Of a DNA stretch of 64,000 nt, positions 1 to 10,824 are shown one piece after another. Positions within the stretch are counted from its first letter, which is position 1. Every line of letters starts with the position of its first letter. Source of the stretch: Piscicola geometra (taxonomy: Eukaryota; Annelida; Clitellata; Hirudinida; Piscicolidae); assembly GCA_943735955.1 (NCBI GenBank), contig OX030969.1, positions 2,036,087 to 2,100,086 on the forward strand, in the 5' to 3' direction. Both the position numbers and the translations under genes were made by a program. The notes under the pieces are model-generated. The model was given only the letters and a program-made list of their open reading frames with translations. It did no database searches and was not told the origin of the DNA.

Positions 1-39
1 TCTTGTGCAGTATTGGACAGGTTACATCTGATGTGGTGG

Positions 40-362
40 TCAAGAAGATGATGATGATGGTGAAGATGATGATGGTGAAGATGATAATGATGATGATGAT
101 AATGATGGTGATGATGATGATGATGATGATGTTGCTGATGATGATGATGATGTTGCTGATGATGATGATGATGATGTTTTTTGTTGTTGATTATTTTGAT
201 GGTGATGATGATGCTGCTGAAGATAATAATAATGATTATGATGGTAAAGACGATGAGGATGATGATAATGAGGATAATGATGATGTGGATGATGATGCTG
301 ATGATGATGTTGATGATGATGATGATACTGATGATGATGATGATGATGATGATGATGAGTAA
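40..362. repeat. GAT/ATG trinucleotide microsatellite
   Basis: Imperfect GATGATGAT repeats with interruptions (TTGTTGTTGATT, GATAATAATAATGATT). It reads as Asp- or Met-rich peptide in different frames, which is a by-product of the repeat and not a gene. Confidence 0.95.
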
Positions 363-421
363 AGTTTTCTTACTTTTTTGATCGTCATCTACGATGATGC
401 TCGGGCTGAAGTACCTACCCT

Positions 422-1285
422 ATGGTGAGAGAGGGAGTGAGGGAGGGGGTGAGGGAAGGAGTGAGGGAAGGAGTGAGGGAAGGAGTGAGGGTGAGAGTGA
501 GGGAGGGAGTGAGGGAAGGAGTGAGGGGAGGAGTGAGGGTGAGAGTGAGGGTGAGAGTGAGGGAGGGGGTGAGGGAAGGAGTGAGGGGAGGAGTGAGGGA
601 AGGAGTGAGGGAAGGAGTGAGGGAGGAAGAAAGGGAGGGAGTGAGTGAGGAAGGGAGTGAGAAAGGGAGTGAGAAAGGGTGGGAGTGAAAGAGGGAGTGA
701 GGGAGGAAGTGAGGGAGGGAGTGAGAAAGAAAGGGAGTGAGGTAGGGAGTGAGAAAGGGAGTGAGGGAGGAAGGGAGTGAAAGAAGAGGGATTGAGGGAG
801 GAAGTGAGTGAGGGAGTGAGGGAGGGAGTGAGAAAGGGAGAGAGTGAGAAAGGGAGTGAGGGAGGAAGGGAGTGAGAGAAGAGGGATTGAGGGAGGGAGT
901 GAGGGAGGGAGTGAAAAATGGAGTGAAAAAGGGAGGGAGTGAGGAAGGGAGTGAGAAAGGGAGTGAGGGAGGGAGTGAGGGAGGGAATGAGAAAGGGAGG
1001 GAGTGAGGAAGGTAGTGAGAAAAGGAATGAGGGAGGGAGTGAGAAAGGGAGGAAGTGAGAAAGGGAGGGAGTGAGAAAGGGAGGGAGTGAGAAAGGGAGG
1101 GAGTGAGAAAGGGAGGGAGTGAGAAAGGGAGGGAGGGAGGGAGTGAAGGAGGGAGTGAGAAAGGGAGGGAGTGAGAAAGGGAGTGAGGGAGGAAGGGAGT
1201 GAGAAAGGGAGTGAGGGAGGAAGGGAGTGAGAGAAGAGGGAGTGAGGGAGGAAGGGAGTGAGAGAAGAGGGAGTGAGGGAGGGGG
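422..1285. repeat. GGGAGTGA purine-rich minisatellite
   Basis: About 860 bases built from GGGAGTGA and AGGGAGTGAG units with 4- and 8-base slippage variants. One strand is almost pure purine, so the tract could form triplex DNA. It opens long Ser/Pro/Leu-rich minus-strand frames in all three registers, the mark of a repeat and not of coding sequence. Confidence 0.95.
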
Positions 1286-2179
1286 AAGGCAATGTGCGAT
1301 GAGGCAAGATGAAATGAATTCTTGAAGAATGCATGGTGAAGGCACGGTAAATTCCCGACAAGTGCATGGTGAATGACCTGTGAATTTCTTATGATTTCTT
1401 CATGAATGCAGAACATTTTTTGGATAAATTTTTGATGAATGCATGGTGAATGCATGTACCGTGATGATGCGGTTGAGAGTTTCCATGTCCAGTGGCTCAT
1501 TGCTGAGTTCTTCGGACTTGGAACGTCTGAGACAGTTCATCGTCTGAGCAGAAGGGAAAGAGTGAAGGGTGTGGAAGAAGGGGAATGGTTGTGTGGTGGA
1601 TGTGTGTGGTGGCTGTGTGGTGGATGTGTGGTGGTTGGATCGTGGTAGTGGTGGTTGTGTGGTGGTTGGATCGTGGTAGTGGTGGGGTGATAGTTTTGTG
1701 GTTTTGCGGTGGTGGTTGTGTGTTCGATGTGTGGTTCTAACCTGCTTGACAACGTTGATTGGAGAGTTTGTTATGAAACGTAAATATTATTGTCAACATG
1801 CTGGTGTAGCGCTCAACTCTTTAAAAAGATTACTTAGATTCCATCATCATTATCTTCCTCTTCATCATCAGCATCATTATCATTATCCTCATCATCATTT
1901 TTCTTGTTTTTACGGGTGAAAAAAAAAACTAACATTTTGTTTTTATGACTTCTTAATATCTTGTTTTGTTTATTTCATAATGAAAAATATACTTTTTAAA
2001 GTTTCTTTCGATTATTTTAGTATTTTTTGTGCTCAACACTAAGATAGTTTCGCAGTATTTAACATTTTCTGGAACGTTTCTTTAGTTTTTGCTACATTGA
2101 AAAGATAATTTAAAAAATAATGTATTATTAAAACTAGATTTCAACTAAGAATACATAATTAAAATGATTTTTTTTAAAT
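1286..2179. other. No gene seen; short simple repeats
   Basis: Holds GAATGCATGGTGAA repeats (about 1315-1450), a GTGGTTGTGTGGTGG-type tract (about 1585-1730) and a TCATCATTATC tract (1840-1912), then AT-rich sequence. I see no splice-supported coding frame. Confidence 0.7.
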
Positions 2180-3333
2180 ATGTTTTTTGAATTTTATGAC
2201 AATTTATTAAACCATTTTCTTGAATTTGTAGTTTCTTCTAATTATAATAATATTAATAATTTAAAATCTATTCCACATCACTTTACTGACCACTACTTTA
2301 TATCTTTCAAACTATCTCTTGCTCAGCCTTTTTCTAACTTCCCCTCTTCTATTGTTAAGCGCTCTTGGTCTAATTTTGATAAAATAAATTTTACTAAATG
2401 CTTTCTTTCTTCTGACTTTTGTTCTGAATCTTTTACTGATGTGGATAATTTAATGGATAATTTCAATCTTACTCTCTTTTCTCGTTTTAGATATTTTTGC
2501 TCCATTCAAAACTTTCCGGTATCGTCTAACCTCTAAAAATCCCATGGTATGATTTGGGAGTGCATGCCTTTTAAGCGACTAATTCGAAAGTGTGAACGAA
2601 CTTATCGATCTTCCCTTTCTGTATCCTCTCCAAACAAATGGACAAATAGTTTGTATTCTTATCGCAGTTTCTTTTTTAAAAACACTCTTCTTTTTCAAGA
2701 AATTCTATTATCTCTTCCTCCAATTCTAAAAAATAGGTGGTCTTCTTTATCTAAACTTTCACATAAGAACTCTCCTCCTTCATTTTTCTCTCCTAATGAC
2801 TATTTTGAATTTTTAACTAATAAAATATCAAATATTAGATCTTCGTCTAATAATAGGCCTACACCATCTTTTACTAAGTTGACTTCTAAATCATTATCAT
2901 CATTTTCTCCTGTCACATTGAGCCATCGTACAAATATAATTAATTCTATGTCTCCCACTTCTTGTTCTCTAGATCCTATTCCTACAACCCTTTTTAAAGA
3001 ACTCTCCTTTTTATTCCATCCTATTGTTTTGGATTTGGTTAACTTATTTTTGTCTACATCTAAATTTCCTTCTGTCTTCAAATCTTTTATTATTATTTCT
3101 AAAATTAAGAAGCCTTCTCTTGATCCTGCATCCTTATCTAGTTATAGACCTGTATCTTTCCTTTCTTTCTAAGACTGGGTGAACGGGTAGCTGAGTCGGC
3201 AACGACTCTCGTCTTGACCAATAATGAAAGGTCCTATGTTCAATGCCATAGTAACCCAAAGGCGCAAATGAAAATATGCAGCCTAAGTGGCCTGGAAGCA
3301 TATTTGGGTTATACGGCACTATAATAATGCTCG

Positions 3334-3367
<34 letters not shown>

Positions 3368-3800
3368 GGTCTTTGAAAAAGTTACTTCTCAACAATTAAT
3401 CATTTATCTGAAAAAACACTTCTTACTTCCTTCCTCTCAATCTGGTTTTAGAATTGGTCACTCCACTGAAACTGCTTTACTTAAACTCTATAATGACCTT
3501 GTTTTAATTTCTGATTCTAATGCATCATCTCTTCTTTTACGCCTTGATTTTTCATCTGCTATTGATACTGTTGATCATAATCTTTCACTAAATGTTTTAG
3601 ATTCTTCCTTCAATATTTCTGGTTCCTCTCTTATCTGGCTTGAATCCTATCTTTTTGAGCAAACTTCTTATGTATCAATAGAATCTTCTCGTTCTTCATC
3701 TGTTTTTTATCTTATGGTGTTCCACAGGGCTCAATCCTTGGACCCTTACTTATTCTCTACTCCTCTGAACTACCTAATATTATTTCTTTATCTTCCTTAG
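2180..3800 (+). mobile_element. CR1/L2-like LINE, degenerate, interrupted by a SINE
   Basis: Remnant of a non-LTR retrotransposon polyprotein. In order: the end of the APE endonuclease (HFTDHYFISFKLS, near 2277-2315), the linker, the reverse transcriptase N-terminus (SLDPIPTTLFKE, then LSSYRPVSFLSF near 3140-3171), and after a ~195-base SINE insertion the next RT motifs (FEKVTSQQL, QSGFRIGHSTETALLKL, LLRLDFSSAIDTVDHN) through a decayed Gly-Val-Pro-Gln-Gly block near 3710-3740. A frame break lies at about 2536-2549, and the FADD region and C-terminus are missing. Family assignment rests on these motif strings. It is not functional. Confidence 0.85.
3174..3366 (+). mobile_element. tRNA-derived SINE, family 1, inserted in the LINE
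   Basis: Starts GGGTGAACGGGTAGCTGAG. Box A (TAGCTGAGTCGG, 3188-3199) matches the Pol III consensus, and a box-B-like GGTCCTATGTTCAATGCC follows at 3230-3247. A ~90-base tRNA-unrelated body and an (ATT)n tail (3337-3366) complete it. It separates two consecutive RT motifs of the host LINE. A short TAAG at both edges may be the target duplication. A second copy lies inverted at 29750-29922 and a decayed one at about 19340-19445. Confidence 0.85.
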
Positions 3801-3830
3801 ATAATCAAATTTAGGCTGAGAAATCATATA

Positions 3831-4250
3831 TTCAGAGGCGCAACCAGCAAAAAATGTGGAAGGGGGAGAGGGGGCTTAACTTTGGTTTAAAAAAATTAAT
3901 TGTTAATTTCATATACCACCGTTGTTGCATTTTCGCAACAAATATTTATATAATATTTTGCCGTTTTAATACAGAGTTTTTTTTACAATTTTTTTACAAT
4001 CAAGATGAAATTTTAATTTCATAAATTAATTCGTTACATTTTTGTTAACTGACAAATTGCAAGTAACACTATTGAAAATGTGAAATACTTTTCACGGCCT
4101 AGAAGTTCTGTTGTAAATCTGCAAGGAATGAGAAGTTTTTTGATGAAATGCAATTTAATTCGTTTGTTGACAGTAAATTAAGAGAGTGTTTGTGTTCACT
4201 TGCTGACAATGCAGCCAAGACAGCAAAAAAACAATTTAATTATGATGAAT
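3831..4250 (+). mobile_element. Palindrome-rich GCGCAACC element, truncated copy
   Basis: Begins AGAGGCGCAACCAGC, followed by the family's hairpins (CAGCAAAAAATG and TTGCATTTTCGCAA) and the shared AT-rich body. Only the first few hundred bases are recognisable. No coding capacity. Confidence 0.7.
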
Positions 4251-4254
4251 TTAA

Positions 4255-4400
4255 ACGCATTAAGAATTTTTAACGCGTTAATTTTTTTTATTGCATTAAA
4301 ATATTTAACCGCGTTAAAAATATTAACCGCATTAAACATTTTAACCGCGTTACAAATTTTAACCGTGTAAATTGATTAACGCCTTAATCGATAGTTTACT
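4255..4400. repeat. Degenerate AACCGCGTTAAA minisatellite
   Basis: About seven diverged units of AACCGCGTTAAAAATATT type. The unit resembles the 18-bp minisatellite at 15358-16275, so related repeats sit on both sides of the U5 array. Confidence 0.7.
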
Positions 4401-4763
4401 TAGGTTAAAACACAGCTCCAGTCTTTATTAACACTCGTAACTGAGTAATCTTATGAATAATTTGATAGTACTAAGAGTAGAAAGACTAATACGGAAAAGA
4501 CTTCAATATTTATTAATTTATACTTTTTGGGATTGTATTGAAAAAATTCATTTTCGTACTGTACAAAATTATTCAAAATTTAGCAAATAGATTGGTCTTT
4601 TACGGTATATACCACAAACTTCTAAAACTTGAGTTTTAATTCTAAACTATATAAATTAAAATATTATTTATAATTTTTAGAAAAAACAATAAATAATATT
4701 GATAAAAATAATATTTATAATGTTTAAGCAAAATGATAAATGATGAAAATATTTTTTCAAATG

Positions 4764-4780
4764 CCTTTAAACGCAATCAG
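4764..4780 (+). promoter_or_regulatory. PSE-like element of U5 copy 1
   Basis: CCTTTAAACGCAATCAG, ending 36 bases before the inferred RNA 5' end. The ACGCAATCAG core occurs at this place before all seven U5 copies while nearby sequence differs, as expected of the proximal sequence element of Pol II snRNA promoters. Confidence 0.75.
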
Positions 4781-4815
4781 TTTTAATTATATATTTTAGA
4801 CAAAGTTCACACAAT

Positions 4816-4935
4816 TAACTCTGGTTTCTCTTCATTCCACGTACAAATCTTTCGCCTTTTACTAAAGATTTCCGTGGAGGGTAACATTCGAATGAGTGTT
4901 CTTTCATTTCTGTCAGGCCTCCCACCCGGGGCTAA
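4816..4935 (+). ncRNA. U5 snRNA, copy 1
   Basis: Core of the U4/U6.U5 tri-snRNP; loop I aligns exon ends during splicing. The 5' part CTCTGGTTTCTCTTC and the invariant loop CGCCTTTTACTAAAG, flanked by the pairing AAATCTTT and AAAGATTT, match U5 almost base for base, and CCACG pairs with CGTGG outside. A putative Sm site (ATTTCTG) and a terminal stem (GCCTC with GGGGC) follow. This copy has GGGTAAC where others have GGGGAAC. The 5' end is set by alignment to known U5. Length ~120 nt against 116 nt for human U5. Confidence 0.96.
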
Positions 4936-5410
4936 CTCATAACTAACAAAACATGGACAATCTACGATTTAACATTGTCACATAGCTTCTACCTATTTAT
5001 TTGTGTAAATATTTTGCTGATTCAAGACAGCAATCAGCTGATTTTTTCTCCTCCATTCTATCATAGGGGTCTATCTTAAGCAGCTCATCTTATTGCTCTC
5101 TGATTTAAAGTAAAATCATAGCCAAATCCTAGATTTTTAATATTTGTTGAAAATTTTTTTAATACTACAATAATTAAATAACTATCGTAAATTAAAGATG
5201 GAATTACAAGACAATGGCTTTCTTGAGATTTTGTTAAAAAGAGAAAAAAAATACGCCAGATGGCTTCTACTTTTTGAATCCTTACGCTATTACAGGTTAT
5301 GTTTCTGTTTGTTATTAAGTGAAAACTATTAAAAGTATTAAAATTCTCTAAATTTTCTGATGAAATAATATTTATGTGAAATAACAAATAATAAAAATAT
5401 TTTTTAAACA

Positions 5411-5427
5411 CCTTTAGACGCAATCAG
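5411..5427 (+). promoter_or_regulatory. PSE-like element of U5 copy 2
   Basis: CCTTTAGACGCAATCAG, 36 bases before the RNA start, followed by an ATATATAT stretch. Confidence 0.75.
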
Positions 5428-5462
5428 ATTTCGATATATATGTTCACAAAAATATATTTAAT

Positions 5463-5580
5463 TAACTCTGGTTTCTCTTCATTCCACGTACAAATCTTTC
5501 GCCTTTTACTAAAGATTTCCGTGGAGGGGAACATTCGAATGAGTGTTCTTTCATTTCTTGCGGCCCCTCACGGGGCTAAC
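5463..5580 (+). ncRNA. U5 snRNA, copy 2
   Basis: Same core and intact loop I as copy 1. It has GGGGAAC, the putative Sm site ATTTCTTG, and the other terminal stem type (GGCCCC TCAC GGGGCT). About 440 bases of 5' flank, from the GACAGCAATCAGCTGATTTT block at 5022 onward, are shared with copies 3, 5 and 6. Expected to be functional. Confidence 0.96.
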
Positions 5581-5824
5581 TCATAATTAACAAAAAATGG
5601 GCTCAGTTACGATGTAACATTATCACATAGCTTCTACCGATCTATTTGTGTAAATATTTTGCTGATTTAAATATTATTCGAGTTTACAAATCTTTTTGAA
5701 ATTCTAGATTTACGTTAAAATACCAGATTGTTCTGATACCGATAATGTGCGGAAACCATAATTTTTTGCGAAACTATTTTATTAGACACTAGTAGTAGTA
5801 GTGGTAGTCTTTATAGTGCCTTTA

Positions 5825-6530
5825 TCTCGACACTTCATTTCTTTTTTTTCATCACCCCCTTTCTCTTCTCTCCCTCTGTCTCCAGATCGCTCTCACATTT
5901 CTTAGCACCACTTCTTCCCTCCTCCGATCCTCCTCCTGGTGTCCGAGGATCCCTTCCATCGGGTCCTGTTCTCCACGCTCCCTTCTCCAAACCGTCAACC
6001 ATTCTTCTCTCCACTCTTCATACAACCCACACTCCAGCAAAACGTGCCTCTCATTCTCTTCCTCACCACAAACACACTTTCTATCCTCCTTCTCATACTT
6101 CCAGCGCACAATTTCATTATTCCTTACCATCAAGCTATCCCCCCTGCACTTTATCCTAATTTTCGCTCCATCTGAGTTATCTACATATTTTTCCAACTTT
6201 CTGCTTTCTGACTTCTCCCCACGGTCTCTTTTTAGTCTTTCACTTTCCTGAACCCTATTCCCCCATTCCTCTTTTCCCCTTTGTTAGATCCTTTTCACCA
6301 GTTCCCTTTCCCCCATCCCTCCGACCTTTCTTTCTGAGACGCCCATCATAAACACTCTTGCTCGTGCGCTTTTCCCTCCACGTACCATTCTGCTCATAAC
6401 CTCCACACCCAATTTTTTCCTAAGTTGGCTACACTTCTCCACTATTTAGATTTATTACCTATCTCCTCTAGACATGCTTTACCTACTCTTCCTACTATAT
6501 CTTTCCCTTCTAATTCTTTATCAATTATAA
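5825..6530 (-). mobile_element. LINE C-terminal fragment in unit 1
   Basis: Minus-strand frames encode a reverse-transcriptase-type tail ending in a zinc-knuckle-like C-x-C-x8-H-x4-C (CVCGEEENERHVLLEC) followed by a Trp/Glu/Arg-rich segment. It stops at 5852, and a short CTACTACTA run at its 3' side (plus strand 5791-5805) fits a LINE 3' tail. Frameshifts lie near 6196-6290. Strongly 5'-truncated, dead on arrival; duplicated in unit 2. Confidence 0.75.
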
Positions 6531-6549
6531 TTGGTAGTTTTTAGTTAGC

Positions 6550-7612
6550 CCATTTACCGCCGCTACCCGAAAAAAAAGTTAACATGATTTTTACATTTAG
6601 ACTTGCATTATATGGTTATAATAACAACTCAAGCAAAATTGAAAACAATTATTTCATAAGTTTTAATGGGGCAAAATGTTGCAAAAACGCAACATGAGCG
6701 AGAAGTGTGACATACTTATGTACAGTAAGAAATCATCAATAAATGGATTCAAACGACATTTATTGAAACATAAATAAATTTCAATTGCAAATAGTTCGAT
6801 AAAATTAAGACTTCTAATTATTTTAATATTTATAATAATAATAGTTATTATTTTAATTACAACAAAGCAAATTATTAAAAGTGAATTACAACAGCACTCA
6901 TAAACTGTCGTGCTGTTTCAAAAACGACATTGACGACGAATGTTATCTTTATTTTAATTTTATAATCAACTTAAGAGAGGTTAAAAATTATATTTTCTTC
7001 AATAATTTTCAAGTTTGAAGCATTTGCGGTTTGGAATTTTTTTTCGAAATATAAAAATCAACATTCATCTACAAAATGCAACTTTTAATTTTAATTTTAT
7101 AAATTTCAAAATACATTAACATTAAATTACTAATTTTATTATTTTTATAATAACTATTGTAATGAAAGACTAGGCTTAATAAAAATCATATGAAATCACT
7201 ATAAGTCAAAGTTGCGAAAACGCACCATTGATTTTTAAAAGCATTGGAAACCTTTTAAAAATTATTTTGAATATATAAAAACTAATTCAAGTATAAACTA
7301 TCTGAATTTGTATAAAAATACTAAAATCGAATGAAAAAATTGAAAAATTATCTAAGCGAGGAAGGATTATTTTTAGACATTTTAAATGTAAACAGGAAAT
7401 AAAAAATGATAAATAATAAAATTAAAAAAATTGAAATTTAACTTATGAATTTAAAATGTATTGTAAAAAATATGTGAAAAAAACTCGGTATTATAAGAGC
7501 AAGAAAATATAAAAATTGATGTTGCAAAACGCAACAGTTGCGGTAAATAATAAATTTTTTATACCAAAGTTGAGCCCCCCAGCATTTTTGGCTGGTTGCG
7601 CCCCTGAATAAT
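6550..7612 (-). mobile_element. Palindrome-rich GCGCAACC element, near full length, unit 1
   Basis: Non-coding ~1.06 kb element read on the minus strand. One end is CAGGGGCGCAACCAGC followed by a CCAGC/GCTGG hairpin, the other CGGGTAGCGGCGGTAAATGG. Several short palindromes of type TTGCGTTTTCGCAA are spread along it (near 6680, 7210 and 7530). No transposase is encoded, so mobility would need one supplied in trans. Confidence 0.75.
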
Positions 7613-8771
7613 ACTATACTTTATTTACCATTAATAAGAATATAAAAACTAGAGAGAAAAAAAACAATATTAATCAATTCAGACTTTTGTGGATTTAGTT
7701 GAAAATGATCTTATTTTCGTACATTTACATTTTTTTAAAATTTAAAAGTATGCTAATATATTGTTATTTTACGTTATATAAAAGAAAGTAGGGTCTTATG
7801 GGAGACCATTTAAATTTTTAAAAATAACTTTACTGTTTTATGAATATTCAAAACATTATCAGTACATACTATTATCATACTTTATAATATGTCCTTTTTA
7901 AAAATTAATATTATTTAATATTTAAGATTAAAAAAAGTACATTTCAATAGTGTTGCAAATTCAAATTATTATAAAATAGTCGTGTAATATGGGATAGGCG
8001 GTTGAAATTAATAAAAAAGCAATAAAACGTCATAAAACTTTTATTATTTTTACTTTTCTAAATTTAAAGCAACAACATGTTATAAAACTTTCATTATTAT
8101 TTATTTTTTGGAAAAAAACCTTTCTTTAAACCTAAATACAGAAATCAGTAAATCTTCATAAAACTTCTATTGTTTTTTTGAAATATCGAAAAAGATAATT
8201 TTGTGATTACAATATATAATAACTTTTTAAAGGTTATTGCAGGATTTGTAAATTACTAAACTTTTCGTCCGTTAATATATAGTGTCTCATTTAGCTGACA
8301 TGTTAACTAGACCAAAAAATCCTTTATACTTGTTGATAAAATTTTCATAATAAAAAAACATTTTCCTTGCACGTAAAGATTAAAACTAATTTTTAGATCA
8401 TTTGTTTCCATTTAGTTTTGAATTGTTGAAAATATGTTTGTCAAAACTTTTGAAAGTCACAAAACTCTTTCTGGCCTGAAGCGAGCGGTAGGACAGCAAT
8501 CAGCTGATTTTCGCTTCATTCTATCATAGGGGTCTATCTTAAACAGTTCATATTATTTTTCTCTGATTTCAAATAAAATCTTAGCCAAAACCTTGGTATT
8601 CCATATTACACGACTATCACATAATAAACGACTTTCCTCAACCATAAACTTCTAAAACTCAAATCTTAAACATAACTAATAAACTTCCCAGATTTTATAT
8701 ATTTAATAGAAAATTTTGTTATACTACAATAAATAAATAAATAACTATCGTAAATTTAAGATGGAAGTATG
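7613..8771. other. AT-rich spacer of unit 1, no gene
   Basis: Holds the unit's extra ~180 bases (about 7800-7980, related to 48290-48450) and, from 8475, the GACAGCAATCAGCTGATTTT block that begins the conserved 5' flank of U5 copy 3. No coding frame supported. Confidence 0.6.
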
Positions 8772-8861
8772 CAGTGGCGCAACAGCTGCGGTAAATGGAT
8801 TAAACAATTATTTTTTTTGACTAAAGTTGAGCCCCCCAGCATTTTTTGCTGGTTGCGCCCC
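8772..8861 (-). mobile_element. ~90-bp MITE with direct target duplication
   Basis: CAGTGGCGCAACAGC at one end and, inverted, AGGGGCGCAACCAGC at the other, flanked on both sides by GGAAGTATG. Unit 2 has the empty site at 13925 (GATGGAAGTA then CGAGACAATGG), so the insertion is younger than the duplication. It is a deletion derivative of the ~1 kb element. TIR plus an 8-9 bp duplication suggest hAT-type mobilisation. Confidence 0.85.
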
Positions 8862-9072
8862 TGGAAGTATGAGACAATGGCTTCCTCGAGATTTTGTTGA
8901 AAAGAGAAAAAAAATACGCCAGATGGCTATTACTTTTTGAATCCTTACGCTAGTACAGGTTATGTTTCTGTTTGTTATTAAGTGAAAACTATTCAAAGTA
9001 TTAAAATTCTCAAAAGTTTCTGATTAAATCATATTTATGCGAAATTAAAATAAGAAAAATATCTTTCAAACA

Positions 9073-9089
9073 CCTTTTGACGCAATCAG
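9073..9089 (+). promoter_or_regulatory. PSE-like element of U5 copy 3
   Basis: CCTTTTGACGCAATCAG, 36 bases before the RNA start. Confidence 0.72.
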
Positions 9090-9124
9090 ATTTCGTTATA
9101 TATGTTTATAAAAATACATTTAAT

Positions 9125-9243
9125 TAACTCTGGTTTCTCTTCATTCCACGTACAAATCTTTCGCCTTTTACTAAAGATTTCCGTGGAGGGGAACATTCGA
9201 ATGAGTGTTCTTTCATTTCTTGCTGGCCCCTCACGGGGCTAAC
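9125..9243 (+). ncRNA. U5 snRNA, copy 3
   Basis: Loop I CGCCTTTTACTAAAG and its stem are intact, with GGGGAAC, ATTTCTTG and a GGCCCC/GGGGCT terminal stem. Downstream of position 9250 it departs from copies 2 and 5 and resembles the region after copy 6. Confidence 0.96.
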
Positions 9244-9689
9244 CCATAATTAAAAACATATATGCTATGTATCCTATCTAATCTTTTTAATATTTATTTC
9301 ATTAAATATTCTATTTTGCAAATTAACACATCTAATTGTATAATTATTAAATCTTTCCAGACTATTAATTTCAACAGAAGTAAAATAGGATTGAAAGGAA
9401 GGATTATGGGGTTATGTGGAAAGGAAGGGGAAGATTGGGTGGTTGAAAAATTATTTAAATTAGAACAGCTCCACAATTAAATATTTTAATCTAAGTTAAT
9501 TGAAAGATTTTAAATTTAAATCAAAAGTTAATCTTGCTTTAACGCAATGTGCTAAAGGCTATTTTGGCATTAGTATAAAACAGTATTTAAATATTTTGTG
9601 ACAAATGTTAATAGGAACTATTGAAGTTTCAGCAAAACTTACTTATACAAGTAATCCACATTTTAAAGATAAAAAAGAATGCATAAATG

Positions 9690-10000
9690 ATCAAAAGTGA
9701 AATCTAACTAAAGCAAACAAGCTTGTCTACATTAATTGGATCTAAAGAGGCTCTTTCCGTACTTGCTATTTGTCTTGACAAGTTGAATAGACGTTCACAT
9801 GGAACTCTACTTGCTAGAGATCATAAGTACTTTTTTCAGAATCGGATATGTTGCTAAGCTATTGTTGCTTCGTGTTGTTGCCACCAAACAAAAAGACAAT
9901 TCCCTAAGCCTTCCTCAGATTCTGTTCTATAACGTTGAATTAATTACTTTTCATCATTGAAGTATCTTCAGATTCTGAAGCTGAATATGTTTGCAGTCGT
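9690..10000. other. Conserved unidentified block, unit 1
   Basis: Pairs with 14740-15065. The unit 2 version keeps a 69-codon plus-strand frame (LIGSKEALSVLTICPDKLNR near 14785); this copy is broken by indels near 9840 and 9910. On the minus strand part of it reads PSRKKRLQTYSASDSEDED, a basic then acidic stretch. Perhaps a decayed transposon gene; not identified. Confidence 0.4.
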
Positions 10001-10133
10001 TTTTTTCGTGATGGTTGTTTAGTTTTGGAAATTTTCATATTTTCTGGTAATTTTTCAGACTATTATAAAATATATTTATTGAAATAATATGTATAATGTT
10101 TGTAAAAAAAATTATTAAAATATCCATTTATTA

Positions 10134-10150
10134 CCTTAAAACGCAATCAG
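10134..10150 (+). promoter_or_regulatory. PSE-like element of U5 copy 4
   Basis: CCTTAAAACGCAATCAG, ending 30 bases before the RNA start, six fewer than in copies 1-3, 5 and 6; copy 7 has the same 30-base spacing. Confidence 0.7.
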
Positions 10151-10179
10151 TTATATATGTTAGGAACTATTTTTACTAT

Positions 10180-10300
10180 TAACTCTGGTTTCTCTTCATT
10201 CCACGTACAAATCTTTCGCCTTTTACTAAAGATTTCCGTGGAGGGGAACATTCGAATGAGTGTTCTTTTATTTCTGTCAGGCCTCCCACCCGGGGCTAAC
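10180..10300 (+). ncRNA. U5 snRNA, copy 4
   Basis: Equivalent of copy 1 in unit 2, sharing its terminal stem (GCCTC/GGGGC, CCCACCC loop), but with GGGGAAC. TTTTATTTCTG replaces TTTCATTTCTG before the Sm-like site. Loop I intact. Confidence 0.96.
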
Positions 10301-10772
10301 TCATAATTAACAAAACATGGACAATGTACGATTTAACATTGTCACATAGCTTCTACCTATTTATTTGTGTAAATATTTTGCTGATTCAAGACAGCAATCA
10401 GCTGATTTTTTCCCCTCCATTCTATCATAGGGGTCTATCTTAAGCAGCTCATCTTATTGCTCTCTGATTTAAAATAAAATTATAGCCAAAACCTAGATTT
10501 TAATATTTGTTAGAAATGTTTTTAATACTACAATAATAAAATAACTATCGTAAATTTAAGATAGAAGTACAAGACAATGGTTTTCTTGAGATTTTGTTTG
10601 AAAGAGAAAAAAAATACGCCAGATGGCTTCTTATTTTTGAATCCCTACGCTAGTACAGGTTATGTTTCTGTTTGTTATTAAGTGAAAACTATTAAAAGTA
10701 TTAAAATTTTTACATTTTCTGATGAACTAATATTTATGTGAAATAACAAATAATAAAAATATCTTTTAAACA

Positions 10773-10789
10773 CCTTTAGACGCAATCAG
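10773..10789 (+). promoter_or_regulatory. PSE-like element of U5 copy 5
   Basis: CCTTTAGACGCAATCAG, 36 bases before the RNA start. Confidence 0.75.
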
Positions 10790-10824
10790 ATTTTGATATA
10801 TATGTTTATAAAAATACATTTAAT

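Larger units (their letters stand above)
4740..10130 (+). repeat. Tandem duplication unit 1 of the U5 array
   Basis: About 5.37 kb with three U5 genes, a minus-strand LINE tail and a ~1 kb palindrome-rich element. Unit 2 repeats the order and most of the sequence: U5 starts are offset 5,364, 5,362 and 5,064 bases. Differences from unit 2 include an extra ~90-base MITE (8772-8861) and an extra ~180-base stretch near 7800-7980. Stretches between named features hold no gene that I can see. Confidence 0.9.

Noticed and set aside
389..1500. Ser/Pro/Leu-rich minus-strand frames over 300 codons
   Set aside because: All three frames are open through the GGGAGTGA repeat; a repeat artefact.
6550..7612. 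Helitron
   Set aside because: A hairpin lies near one end, but there is no CTRR end, and the related MITE shows a TIR with an 8-9 bp duplication, which Helitrons do not make.
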